This document shows positions 52,534-61,404 of a stretch of 64,000 bases of DNA, in pieces. This stretch comes from Pseudescherichia sp031987975. Its GTDB lineage: Bacteria; Pseudomonadota; Gammaproteobacteria; Enterobacterales; Enterobacteriaceae. The stretch is from positions 34,217 to 98,216 of the forward strand of contig NZ_DALZYX010000012.1 of NCBI RefSeq assembly GCF_031987975.1, written 5' to 3'. The translations under genes were made by a program, and so were the position numbers. Within the stretch, counting starts at the first letter, position 1, and the number at the start of each line of letters is the position of its first letter. The notes beneath the pieces were generated by a model. It was not told the DNA's origin and did not search any database. It saw only the letters and a list, made by a program, of their open reading frames with translations.

Positions 52534-53943
52534 ATGCAACGAGGGATAGCGTGGATTGTTGATGACGATAGCTCCATCCGCTGGGTGCTTGAACGCGCCC
52601 TCACCGGGGCTGGCTTGAGTTGTACAACGTTTGAAAGTGGTAATGAGGTGCTCGACGCGCTGACCACCAAAACCCCGGATGTGCTGCTGTCGGATATCCG
52701 CATGCCGGGCATGGACGGGCTGGCGCTGCTGAAGCAGATCAAACAGCGTCACCCTATGCTCCCGGTCATCATAATGACCGCCCACTCCGATCTCGACGCA
52801 GCCGTCAGCGCCTACCAACAGGGGGCCTTTGACTACCTGCCAAAACCGTTCGACATCGACGAAGCTGTGGCGCTGGTTGAGCGAGCCATCAGCCACTATC
52901 AGGAGCAGCAGCAGCCGCGCAACGTGCAGGTTTTCGGCCCGACCGCGGATATCATCGGCGAAGCGCCCGCCATGCAGGATGTGTTTCGCATCATTGGCCG
53001 TCTCTCCCGCTCCTCGATTAGCGTGCTGATCAACGGCGAATCCGGGACCGGTAAAGAGCTGGTGGCCCATGCCCTGCATCGCCATAGTCCGCGCGTCAAA
53101 GCGCCCTTTATCGCGCTCAACATGGCCGCCATCCCGAAAGATCTCATTGAGTCCGAGCTGTTTGGCCATGAGAAAGGTGCGTTTACCGGCGCGAATACCG
53201 TCCGCCAGGGGCGTTTTGAACAGGCCGACGGCGGCACGCTGTTCCTGGACGAGATTGGCGATATGCCGCTGGACGTACAGACGCGCCTGCTGCGCGTGCT
53301 GGCGGACGGACAGTTTTACCGCGTTGGCGGCTATGCCCCGGTGAAGGTGGACGTGCGCATTATTGCCGCTACCCATCAGAACCTTGAGCTGCGGGTGCAG
53401 GAGGGGAAATTCCGTGAGGATCTGTTTCACCGCCTGAACGTCATCCGCGTACACCTGCCGCCCCTGCGCGAGCGCCGGGAAGATATTCCCCGTCTGGCGC
53501 GCCACTTTTTGCAGGTTGCCGCCCGCGAGTTGGGCGTTGAAGCCAAGCAGCTGCATCCGGAGACCGAGGCGGCGTTAACCCGCATCGCATGGCCGGGCAA
53601 CGTTCGCCAGCTGGAGAACACCTGTCGCTGGCTGACGGTCATGGCTGCCGGTCAGGAGGTGCTCATCCAGGATCTCCCCAGCGAGCTGTTTGAAACCACG
53701 ATGCCCGACAGCCCGACCCAGACGCTGCCGGACAGCTGGGCCACGCTGCTGGCGCAGTGGGCAGACCGCGCTCTGCGTTCCGGTCATCAAAATCTGCTCT
53801 CTGAGGCGCAGCCGGAGATGGAGCGCACCCTGCTCACTACTGCCTTGCGGCATACCCAGGGGCATAAGCAGGAAGCGGCAAGATTGCTCGGGTGGGGTCG
53901 CAATACCCTGACGCGCAAGCTGAAAGAGTTAGGAATGGAGTAG
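52534..53943 (+). CDS. glnG: Nitrogen regulator GlnG (NtrC)
   Basis: Sigma-54 enhancer-binding protein. Receiver domain with phospho-Asp in LLSDIRMPGMDG (Asp54); AAA+ domain with GESGTGKE (Walker A), ELFGHEKGAFTGA (sigma-54 contact loop) and GGTLFLDEIGD (Walker B); Fis-type HTH at the C-terminus (KQEAARLLGWGRNTLTRKL). Two consecutive Met codons; the second (52534, MQRGIAW) gives the E. coli-length 469 residues. Follows glnL by 11 bp. Confidence 0.96.
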   Translation: MQRGIAWIVDDDSSIRWVLERALTGAGLSCTTFESGNEVLDALTTKTPDVLLSDIRMPGMDGLALLKQIKQRHPMLPVIIMTAHSDLDAAVSAYQQGAFDYLPKPFDIDEAVALVERAISHYQEQQQPRNVQVFGPTADIIGEAPAMQDVFRIIGRLSRSSISVLINGESGTGKELVAHALHRHSPRVKAPFIALNMAAIPKDLIESELFGHEKGAFTGANTVRQGRFEQADGGTLFLDEIGDMPLDVQTRLLRVLADGQFYRVGGYAPVKVDVRIIAATHQNLELRVQEGKFREDLFHRLNVIRVHLPPLRERREDIPRLARHFLQVAARELGVEAKQLHPETEAALTRIAWPGNVRQLENTCRWLTVMAAGQEVLIQDLPSELFETTMPDSPTQTLPDSWATLLAQWADRALRSGHQNLLSEAQPEMERTLLTTALRHTQGHKQEAARLLGWGRNTLTRKLKELGME

Positions 53944-53956
53944 CGAAACGCGGTTG

Positions 53957-53982
53957 CCCCGGCAGGCGTCACGCCACCGGGG
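53957..53982. repeat. REP-like palindrome between glnG and hemN
   Basis: CCCCGG-ca-GGCGT-c-ACGCC-a-CCGGGG folds into an 11-bp interrupted hairpin between the two convergent stop codons. No T-run. It probably protects or separates the two transcripts. Confidence 0.6.
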
Positions 53983-53988
53983 AAGCCG

Positions 53989-55362
53989 TTAAATGACCCG
54001 TGAGAACTGCTGCAGTCGCGCCTTCTGGCGTAGATAGGCATCAAAGCACATGCAGATATTGCGGATCAGCAGTCGGCCTTTCGCCGTCACCTGAATGCCA
54101 TGCGCATCCACCGCCACCAGCCCGTCTTTTGCCAGCGGCGCGAGCAGGTTTAAATCCTCCGCAAAGTAGTCGGCGAAATTAAGGTTCCACTCTTTTTCCA
54201 CTTCGCTAAACGCCAGCCGGAAGTTACAGATCAGTGATTTGATGACGTCCCGGCGAATACAGTCATCCTTTGTCAGGGCAATGCCTCGCCACAAGGCATT
54301 ACCGGTATCGTCCACCTGCTGATAGTAGTGCTTCAGCTCTTTCTGGTTCTGCGCATAGCAGTCGCCGATCATGCTGATAGCCGAGACGCCCATCCCCAGC
54401 AGATCGCTATCGCCCTGCGTGGTATAGCCCTGAAAGTTGCGGTGCAGCACCCCTTCGCGCTGGGCCACGGCCAGCTCGTCATCCGGGCGTGCAAAGTGAT
54501 CCATGCCGATAAACTGATAGCCCTCTTCGGTAAGCGAGGTGATCGTCTGCTGCAGAATATCCAGCTTCTGCTGCGCTGAGGGCAGATCGGCATCCTTAAT
54601 CTTGCGCTGCGCGGCAAAGAGCGTCGGCAGGTGCGCGTAGTTAAATACGCTCAGCCGATCCGGGTTCAGCTCCCCAACGCGTTTCAGGGTGAAGGCAAAG
54701 CTCTCTGGAGTCTGCTTCGGCAGGCCGTAGATCAGATCGATATTGGTGGAGGTAAAGCCGATCTTCCGCGCATGACGTAATAACGCAAAGATAAACTCTT
54801 CATCCTGCTCGCGGTTAACCAGCCGCTGCACCTCTTTGTTGAAGTCCTGTACGCCCATGCTCAGGCGGTTAAAGCCCTCGGCGCGCAGGTGGTCGAGTAC
54901 GTTCAGCTCTATTTCACGCGGATCAACCTCGATAGAGATCTCAGCATCGGCATTAAAATTGAAATGGTGGCGCAGCAGCCCCATCAGGCGGCTAATTTGT
55001 GCTTTGTTGAGATAGGTTGGCGTCCCGCCGCCCCAGTGCAGCTGGCTGACCTGACGGCCAGCAAATAGCGGCGCACGATGGATAATCTCCTGCTCAAGCG
55101 CATCGAGATACTGGTCTGCCTTATGCTGCTGGCGGGTGACGATCTTATTGCAGCCGCAGAAGTAGCACAGCCGGTGACAAAATGGGATATGCACGTAGAG
55201 CGACAGCGCACGCTCAGGGTAGCGAGCAACGGCCTGCTGAAAATCCGCTTCGCCAAAGGTCTCGGCGAACTCAAGGGCAGTCGGGTAAGAGGTATAACGC
55301 GGCCCGGAATAGTTATATTTCTGGATCAGGGCCAGATCCCAGTCGATTAACTGCGAAGACAT
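53989..55362 (-). CDS. hemN: Oxygen-independent coproporphyrinogen III dehydrogenase HemN
   Basis: Radical-SAM enzyme decarboxylating coproporphyrinogen III to protoporphyrinogen IX in anaerobic haem synthesis. Start at 55362 (MSSQLIDWDLALIQKYNYSGPRYTSYPT) gives 457 residues. The cluster motif CHRLCYFCGC (about residues 62-71) has the CxxxCxxC triad plus the HemN-specific extra Cys. A longer upstream frame overlaps the small ORF next to it and is not conserved. Confidence 0.97.
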   Translation of the reverse strand: MSSQLIDWDLALIQKYNYSGPRYTSYPTALEFAETFGEADFQQAVARYPERALSLYVHIPFCHRLCYFCGCNKIVTRQQHKADQYLDALEQEIIHRAPLFAGRQVSQLHWGGGTPTYLNKAQISRLMGLLRHHFNFNADAEISIEVDPREIELNVLDHLRAEGFNRLSMGVQDFNKEVQRLVNREQDEEFIFALLRHARKIGFTSTNIDLIYGLPKQTPESFAFTLKRVGELNPDRLSVFNYAHLPTLFAAQRKIKDADLPSAQQKLDILQQTITSLTEEGYQFIGMDHFARPDDELAVAQREGVLHRNFQGYTTQGDSDLLGMGVSAISMIGDCYAQNQKELKHYYQQVDDTGNALWRGIALTKDDCIRRDVIKSLICNFRLAFSEVEKEWNLNFADYFAEDLNLLAPLAKDGLVAVDAHGIQVTAKGRLLIRNICMCFDAYLRQKARLQQFSRVI

Positions 55363-55364
55363 GC

Positions 55365-55538
55365 TCACTCCTTCGGATAGCGTCGCTGGCGACGACGGCG
55401 GCCTGGCCTGACTCCCTGACGGAGTGCAAGCCGATTGCGCAGCCACTTTTGTCGCTGCGACAACCGTCGTAGTTTAACGAATAACCACGCCAGATAACAC
55501 ATAACCGGAAGGGTTATAAGCAGGACGGGCAAGCCCAT
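55365..55538 (-). CDS. Small single-span membrane protein between yihI and hemN
   Basis: A 57-codon frame too short for standard calling: MGLPVLLITLPVMCYLAWLF, then VKLRRLSQRQKWLRNRLALR and a very basic tail ending RRYPKE. It has one membrane helix (about residues 3-22) and a cytoplasmic Arg-rich tail by the positive-inside rule. It fits snugly: ATG 25 bp after the yihI stop and stop codon 2 bp before the hemN ATG, suggesting translational coupling in a yihI-ORF-hemN unit. A moderate Shine-Dalgarno (ACAGG) precedes it. Function unknown. Confidence 0.6.
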   Translation of the reverse strand: MGLPVLLITLPVMCYLAWLFVKLRRLSQRQKWLRNRLALRQGVRPGRRRRQRRYPKE

Positions 55539-55562
55539 GCTGTAAAGCCTGTCGTCCAGGGA

Positions 55563-56078
55563 TCAGTTGCCGCCTTTGAGCAGGCGCATCATATCCTCTT
55601 TTTCCTCTTCCTCTTCCTCGTCTTCATCATCATAGGAGAGGCCAAGCTGCTGCATCAGCGCATCAATGCGGTCCAGTTTTGCGTCTACCCACGCCTGATC
55701 TTCGGCGCTCAGGGTATCGCCCTCTTCCAGACGCTCCAGTAGCGCATCCAGGCGCTCATCAGTTTCCAGCAAATCCAGTTCAGCCTGCGGTGAAAGCATA
55801 GGTTTCTCGCTCTTGGGTTTATGCTGACGGGTGACCGGAGTAGCGGTTACGCCCAACGGTACGGGGGTTTTACTGCCGATACGGGGATCTTTCTGCTGCT
55901 TCTGACCACGGGAGCCGGATGCGCCATCGCTGGCGGCCGTACGGCTGCCAGCCGCATTACCACGATGCTTTTTCTCACGCTTGCGATCGCGTGCTTCCTG
56001 GTTAATTTCTTCGCGTGTTTTACGACGCGATTTTGCGGGGCCTTTGCCACGCGGAGCCGATGCAGATTTATTCATCAT
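55563..56078 (-). CDS. yihI: Der GTPase-activating protein YihI
   Basis: Stimulates the GTPase of Der (EngA) and delays 50S ribosome assembly. The 171-residue protein has a disordered, very basic N-terminal half (KGPAKSRRKTREEINQEARD) and an acidic helical C-terminus (LLETDERLDALLERLEEGD, then DEDEEEEEEKED). This charge split is typical of the family. Lies just downstream of CsrC on the same strand. Confidence 0.94.
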   Translation of the reverse strand: MMNKSASAPRGKGPAKSRRKTREEINQEARDRKREKKHRGNAAGSRTAASDGASGSRGQKQQKDPRIGSKTPVPLGVTATPVTRQHKPKSEKPMLSPQAELDLLETDERLDALLERLEEGDTLSAEDQAWVDAKLDRIDALMQQLGLSYDDEDEEEEEEKEDMMRLLKGGN

Positions 56079-56144
56079 AGTTGGTCTTTAAGCCGTTTTA
56101 TTCAGTATAGAATTGCGGCGGAATCTAGCAGAAAGCAAGCAAAG

Positions 56145-56387
56145 AAAAAAGGCGACAGAGTAAACTGTCGCCTTTTTTCTTGACCACCCACCCTCAGCGG
56201 GTTAACTATTCCATGTTTGCTTACAACCGACCCTGTTTATCCCTTAGCATGAACGTTCCCTGTTGCGGTCCATTTCCCTGTGTCTCACGTCTCCTGACGT
56301 TTGCCATCCTGGCTATCCAGCGTCTTCGCCTCCTGGCGCTCCTGACCCCTTTTCCTTAAGTCACGTTCCCCGGCGCTCCTCGCCTTT
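56145..56387 (-). ncRNA. csrC: CsrC regulatory RNA
   Basis: A CsrA-sequestering RNA. The minus strand carries about 13 GGA motifs within 240 nt (for example GCGAGGAGCG, GTCAGGAGCGCCAGGAGGCG, CGTCAGGAGACG), several in hairpin loops. It ends with a terminator AAAAGGCGACAG/CTGTCGCCTTTT plus T-run whose sequence matches the end of E. coli CsrC. Location between engB and yihI, divergent from engB, is the E. coli position. The 5' end is estimated from a TAAAGT -10-like box at about 56395-56400. Confidence 0.88.
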
Positions 56388-56661
56388 GCGCAATACTTTA
56401 CCTTGTTCAAAAAAAGTGACAAGACGCAAAAAGGCATAAAAGGCTAAATTCAGAAAATTCTAATCAATCAACCCTTTGATTTTAAACATTTTAGCACTTT
56501 TCTAAACCTGCAATTACTCTGAAATATCGCAGACCTAAAGTAGTTAATATCTTACAGAGTCTATAGCCAGTGGTGCCAGGAAAGGGGCATGGCGAGAAAA
56601 GCCGCCTTTTTCCTGCGTTCAGGTATAATCCCCCAAAGCTTTACTTATGGAGACGACCGCT

Positions 56662-57294
56662 TTGACTAATTTGAATTATCAACAGACGCACTTTGTTACC
56701 AGTGCGCCTGATATTCGCCACTTACCCGCCGATACCGGAATAGAAGTGGCCTTTGCTGGCCGTTCCAACGCGGGTAAATCGAGCGCCCTGAACACCCTGA
56801 CGCATCAGAAAAGCCTGGCGCGTACCTCCAAGACACCGGGCCGTACCCAGCTCATCAACCTGTTTGAAGTGGCAGACGGCAAGCGTCTTGTTGACCTCCC
56901 TGGCTACGGCTACGCCGAAGTCCCGGAAGAGATGAAGATCAAATGGCAGCGCGCGCTGGGTGAGTATCTGGAGAAGCGCCAGTGCCTGCAGGGCGTGGTG
57001 ATCCTGATGGATATTCGCCACCCGCTGAAGGATCTCGATCAGCAGATGATCCAGTGGGCCGTTGAGAGCAATATTCAGGTGCTGGTGTTGCTGACTAAAG
57101 CCGATAAGCTGGCAAGCGGCGCACGAAAGGCACAGCTGAATATGGTGCGTGAAGCAGTACTGGCTTTTAACGGTGACGTACAGGTTGAAGCGTTCTCGTC
57201 CCTGAAGAAGCTGGGCGTGGACAAACTGCGAGCGAAGCTGGACAGCTGGTTTAACGATTTGACGCCGGTAACAGAAGCAGACGCCGAAGCGTAA
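56662..57294 (+). CDS. engB: Ribosome-biogenesis GTPase EngB (YsxC/YihA)
   Basis: Essential GTPase for 50S assembly. Motifs: G1 GRSNAGKSS, G2 SKTPGRTQ, G3 DLPGYGYA, G4 TKAD. I prefer the TTG start at 56662 (fMet-TNLNYQQTHF, 210 residues, the E. coli form): a GGAG lies 9 nt before it. An in-frame ATG at 56647 would add five residues but has no ribosome site. Followed by the Spot 42 gene in the opposite direction. Confidence 0.95.
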   Translation: MTNLNYQQTHFVTSAPDIRHLPADTGIEVAFAGRSNAGKSSALNTLTHQKSLARTSKTPGRTQLINLFEVADGKRLVDLPGYGYAEVPEEMKIKWQRALGEYLEKRQCLQGVVILMDIRHPLKDLDQQMIQWAVESNIQVLVLLTKADKLASGARKAQLNMVREAVLAFNGDVQVEAFSSLKKLGVDKLRAKLDSWFNDLTPVTEADAEA

Positions 57295-57299
57295 CCCAA

Positions 57300-57408
57300 T
57301 AAAAAACGCCCCAGTCATTACTGACTGGGGCGGCTAAAATATTCAGCCAAATCCGATTACGTGAAGTAAAAGGTCTGAAAGATAGAACATCTTACCTCTG
57401 TACCCTAC
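57300..57408 (-). ncRNA. spf: Spot 42 RNA
   Basis: The minus strand from 57408 (GTAGGGTACAGAGGTAAGA) to 57300 matches E. coli Spot 42 essentially end to end over 109 nt. It finishes with the terminator CCCCAGTC-atta-GACTGGGG-CGT6. Spot 42 is an Hfq-dependent repressor of galK, sugar-transport and TCA mRNAs and is itself repressed by CRP-cAMP. The gene lies between engB and polA as in E. coli. Confidence 0.97.
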
Positions 57409-57554
57409 ATCTTTAACTCTACTCTTTTTTTAGACAGTTACAAACGCTTTTTGTAATTTTTTTTCATTCTTTACATAGGGAATTCTAATGATCATCACAA
57501 AAAGCTCTATCTTATGTTGCTTACTTACATAAAACTGCGCTATTACGCCAAAGG

Positions 57555-60341
57555 CTAGTGCGCCAGATCCCAGTTTTCACCACTGCCTACCTCCACCAGC
57601 AATGGAACATCCAGCTGGGTGCTGTTCTCCATCAGCTCATGGATCTTCTGTGAAACCTGCTCCACGTCGTCTTTGTGCACTTCAAATACCAGTTCATCGT
57701 GAACCTGCATAATCATACGCACGCGCGGCTGCTCCGCCTGTAGCCACGCATCCACGGCGATCATTGCCCGCTTGATGATATCTGCCGCCGTCCCCTGCAT
57801 CGGGGCGTTAATCGCCGCACGCTCAGCGCCAGCCCGGCGCGCCGCGTTGCTGGATTTGATATCCGGCAGATAGAGGCGACGCCCCTCTAACGTTTCAACG
57901 TAGCCCTGCTCTTTCGCCTGCGCCCGGGTACGTTCCATATACTCACGCACGCCTGGATAGCGCTCAAAATAGAGATCCATATACCGCTGCGACTCTTTGC
58001 GCGGAATATTCAGCTGGCGCGACAGACCAAAAGCGCTCATGCCGTAGATTAGACCAAAGTTGATCGCCTTCGCGCTGCGGCGCTGGTCGTTCGATACGCT
58101 CTCCAGCGGCATACCAAACACCTCTGCCGCCGTGGCGCGGTGGATATCCTGACCCTCGGCAAAGGCGGAAAGCAGACCCGGGTCGCGGGACAGGTGCGCC
58201 ATGATGCGCAGCTCAATCTGCGAGTAGTCCGCAGAGACAATGACGTAATCCTCCGGGGCGATAAACGCCTGACGGATGCGCCGTCCTTCCTCGTTTCGCA
58301 CGGGGATGTTCTGCAGGTTCGGATCGGTGGATGAGAGCCGTCCCGTTGCGGTGACCGCCTGATGATAGGAGGTATGTACGCGTCCGGTTTTAGGGTTGAT
58401 CATCAACGGCAGCTTATCGGTATAGGTCGATTTCAGCTTCGACAGGCCGCGATGCTCCAGAATGACCTTCGGCAGCGGGTAGTCCAGCGCCAGCTCCTCC
58501 AGCACCTCCTCTGAGGTTGAAGGTGCACCGCCCGGCGTCTTCTTCAGCGGTTTAATGCCCTGCTTTTCAAACAGGATGACCTGCAGCTGTTTGGTTGAAG
58601 AGAGGTTAAACGCCTCACCGGCGATCTCATGGGCCTTTTTCTCCAGCTCGGCCAGACGCAGCGTGATCTCCCCAGAGTGCTTATGCAGCACCGCCGGATC
58701 GATCTTCACCCCGTTACGCTCGATGCGGGAGAGCACCGGCACCAGCGGCATCTCAATGTTCTGGAAGATATTCAGCGGACCGGCATGTTTCTCCAGTTTT
58801 GGCCACATCTTGAGATGCAGCTGTAGCGTGACGTCAGCGTCTTCCGCCGCATAGTGTCCGGCCTGCTCCAGCGCGATCTGGTTAAAGGTCAGCTGATTTT
58901 TACCCTTGCCGGCAATCTGCTCAAAGGTAACGGTCTGGTGCTTCAGCCAGCGATCGGAGAGGCTGTCCATATCGTGACGTCCGGCGACGCTATCGAGAAT
59001 GTAGGATTCAAGCATGGTGTCAAAGGCAATACCGCGCAGCTCAATGCCGTAGTTTTGCAGAATGCCGCGATCGAACTTGAGGTTCTGCCCCACCTTCAGC
59101 GCTTTTTCATCTTCCAGAATCGGCTTTAACAGCTCGAGCACCCGATCGCGGGAGAGCTGCTCTGGCGCATCCAGGTAGTCATGTGCAACCGGCACGTAGG
59201 CCGCAAGGCCCGGCTCGGTAGCAAACGACAGGCCTACCAGCTGGGCGCTGACGTTGTCCAGGCTGTCCGTTTCGGTATCAAAGGCAAATACCGGTGCCTT
59301 CTTCAGTCGCGTAATCCACTCGTTTAGCGTTGGCTCATCAAGAACGGTGACATAGTGCTCTGCGGAGAGCGGGGTGGCAGGCTCATCATCTTCAACCTCA
59401 ACGACAGGAGCGGCCTGCGGCTTCGCGGCCGGTTTCGCCCCTTTACCCTGCAACCATGTTCCCGCTTCGACATCCGCCGTCCAGCGTTTAAATTCGTATC
59501 GCTTAAACAGGCTTAGCAGCTCGTCTGCGGCTGGCTGCTGTACCGTCAGCTGTTCGCAGGTGAGATCCAGCTCGACGTCGGTCTTGATAGTGGCCAGCTG
59601 ATAGGAGAGGCGAGCAACCTCTTTATTCTGCTCCAGCTTCGCCGCCATGGTTTTTGCACCGCGGAAGCTCAGGCTGGCAATCTTATCGGATTCGCTAAAC
59701 AGCGTTTCCAGACCGCCCAGACCCTGTAGCAGTGCCTGCGCCGTTTTTTCACCGACGCCGGGCACGCCGGGAATGTTATCTGAGGAGTCGCCCATCAGAG
59801 CAAGGAAATCGATGATCAGCTCAGGCGGCACGCCATATTTATTGATCACCTCTTCCGGGCCAAGAATGGTATTGGTCATGGTGTTAATCAGCGTCACGTT
59901 CGGCGTCACCAGCTGGGCCATATCTTTATCACCGGTACTGATCAGCACCGGGCGACCCATTTTTTCAGCCTCAAGGGCCAGCGTACCGATAACGTCATCC
60001 GCCTCGACGCCGGAAATGGCCATTAGCGGTAGGCCCATCGCTTTTACCATCGCATGCAGCGGCTCGATCTGCGATCGCAAGTCGTCAGGCATCGGCGGAC
60101 GGTGTGATTTATAGTGCTCAAACAGCTCGTCACGGAAGGTCTTCCCTTTGGCATCAAACACCACGGCGGCATGCGTGGGCTGATACTGCAGGATCAAGCT
60201 TCTGAGCATGTTCAGTACCCCGTACATTGCGCCGGTTGGCTCTCCCGCGCTGTTGGTCAGCGGTGGGAACGCGTGATAAGCGCGATAAAGATAGGAAGAG
60301 CCATCAACGAGGATTAGCGGGTTTTCTGGGATCTGAACCAT
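57555..60341 (-). CDS. polA: DNA polymerase I PolA
   Basis: Repair and Okazaki-fragment-processing polymerase. The 928-residue protein has the 5'-3' exonuclease domain (about 1-320; VDGSSYLYRAYHAF), the 3'-5' proofreading domain (about 325-515; AFDTETDSLDNV with Asp-Glu catalytic pair) and the polymerase domain (motif A VSADYSQIELRIMAHLS, motif B RRSAKAINFGLIYGM, motif C QVHDELVFEV). All catalytic carboxylates are present. Confidence 0.98.
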   Translation of the reverse strand: MVQIPENPLILVDGSSYLYRAYHAFPPLTNSAGEPTGAMYGVLNMLRSLILQYQPTHAAVVFDAKGKTFRDELFEHYKSHRPPMPDDLRSQIEPLHAMVKAMGLPLMAISGVEADDVIGTLALEAEKMGRPVLISTGDKDMAQLVTPNVTLINTMTNTILGPEEVINKYGVPPELIIDFLALMGDSSDNIPGVPGVGEKTAQALLQGLGGLETLFSESDKIASLSFRGAKTMAAKLEQNKEVARLSYQLATIKTDVELDLTCEQLTVQQPAADELLSLFKRYEFKRWTADVEAGTWLQGKGAKPAAKPQAAPVVEVEDDEPATPLSAEHYVTVLDEPTLNEWITRLKKAPVFAFDTETDSLDNVSAQLVGLSFATEPGLAAYVPVAHDYLDAPEQLSRDRVLELLKPILEDEKALKVGQNLKFDRGILQNYGIELRGIAFDTMLESYILDSVAGRHDMDSLSDRWLKHQTVTFEQIAGKGKNQLTFNQIALEQAGHYAAEDADVTLQLHLKMWPKLEKHAGPLNIFQNIEMPLVPVLSRIERNGVKIDPAVLHKHSGEITLRLAELEKKAHEIAGEAFNLSSTKQLQVILFEKQGIKPLKKTPGGAPSTSEEVLEELALDYPLPKVILEHRGLSKLKSTYTDKLPLMINPKTGRVHTSYHQAVTATGRLSSTDPNLQNIPVRNEEGRRIRQAFIAPEDYVIVSADYSQIELRIMAHLSRDPGLLSAFAEGQDIHRATAAEVFGMPLESVSNDQRRSAKAINFGLIYGMSAFGLSRQLNIPRKESQRYMDLYFERYPGVREYMERTRAQAKEQGYVETLEGRRLYLPDIKSSNAARRAGAERAAINAPMQGTAADIIKRAMIAVDAWLQAEQPRVRMIMQVHDELVFEVHKDDVEQVSQKIHELMENSTQLDVPLLVEVGSGENWDLAH

Positions 60342-60753
60342 GATATCCGTGCCTGTTTAATAATTTATGGTTAAAGGATGCCACATACCGGACGAAAACT
60401 TGAGTTTTTCACGGTAATTCGTGGAAAAGATTTCCGGATCGTCGCGATCGTTCGCATTATTATCCTGTGGATAACTTTGTGCATGCTTTTTTGCTGAAGA
60501 AATAATAGACCATGTAATATTGGCGGGGCTGTTTATTTATCTATTAAAATTAAACAGATAGAAAAAGGATCGCGATCCTTATGTCCGTTAAGCGGCAATT
60601 TACTCCATGTGGATATAAGGTTTTGCCCATGCGTTTGATTGATACGACGGACAGTCAGTCACGCTTAATTCATCCGGCGCGCTGTTTTTGAACAACATCA
60701 ATATGTCGTACTACAGGATCTATAAAAAAGCCGGTCATTGACCGGCTTTATGA
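60342..60753. other. polA-dsbA intergenic region with DnaA box and palindromes
   Basis: E. coli has yihG and yihF here; neither is present and no ORF is convincing. The region holds a consensus DnaA box TGTGGATAA (60466-60474), a related TGTGGATAT further on, a perfect 16-bp palindrome AAGGATCGCGATCCTT (60566-60581) and several GATCG/CGATC elements around 60437-60450. It also includes the polA promoter and ends with the dsbA terminator. Confidence 0.55.
60723..60748 (-). terminator. dsbA intrinsic terminator
   Basis: On the minus strand AAAGCCGGTC-aat-GACCGGCTTTTTT forms a strong stem with T-run just after the dsbA stop. Confidence 0.88.
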
Positions 60754-61377
60754 TTACTTCTGGCCAACCAGATATTTTACCGTTGCAGCATACTGCTGGA
60801 CGAAAACGTCCATGCTACTGGTATCCATCCCCTGCGGGTTAACCTGGTATTTGCCGTTAACAAACATCGCCGGTACGCCCTGCAATTGCAGATCGGCAGC
60901 GGCTTTCTCTTGCTGGGCAACCAGGGATTTCACTACGAAGCTGTTCCAGGCGGCGTCATAGTCTTCGCCTTTAATACCAGCATCAACAAACACTTTGCGG
61001 ATATCGGCTACGGTTGTGACGGTCTGGGTCTTCTGCACCGCTTCAAACATGGGGGCAGTGATCTTATCTTCTACGCCCAGTGCCATCGCCACAGCCCATG
61101 CCTGGGTCAGATCTTTGCCCAGCGGCCCCAGAAACTCGACGTGGTATTTGGTCATCTTGGTGCCTTCCGGCAGCTGCTGTTTCACCGTGTCGGAAACGTG
61201 CCATACGCGTTCAAAATCGTAGCAGTGCGGGCAGTAGAAAGAGAAGAACTCCAGCACCTGCGGCTCTCCCACCGCCGGTTTATCAAGGGCGATATACTGT
61301 TTTCCCTCGGTGAATTGAGCCGCAGACGCGCTAAATGCCAGAATGAGACCTGCCAGCGCCAGCCAAATTTTCTTCAT
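60754..61377 (-). CDS. dsbA: Periplasmic thiol:disulfide oxidoreductase DsbA
   Basis: Introduces disulfide bonds into secreted proteins and is reoxidised by DsbB. The 207-residue precursor has a signal peptide (MKKIWLALAGLILAFSASA) and a thioredoxin fold with the active site FYCPHCYDF (CPHC, mature Cys30/Cys33) and the cis-Pro loop GVPAMFVNG. Downstream of srkA with a 27-bp gap; in E. coli the pair is under Cpx control. Confidence 0.97.
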   Translation of the reverse strand: MKKIWLALAGLILAFSASAAQFTEGKQYIALDKPAVGEPQVLEFFSFYCPHCYDFERVWHVSDTVKQQLPEGTKMTKYHVEFLGPLGKDLTQAWAVAMALGVEDKITAPMFEAVQKTQTVTTVADIRKVFVDAGIKGEDYDAAWNSFVVKSLVAQQEKAAADLQLQGVPAMFVNGKYQVNPQGMDTSSMDVFVQQYAATVKYLVGQK

Positions 61378-61404
61378 GGTTAATACTCTCCTGAAAGTGT
61401 CAAA

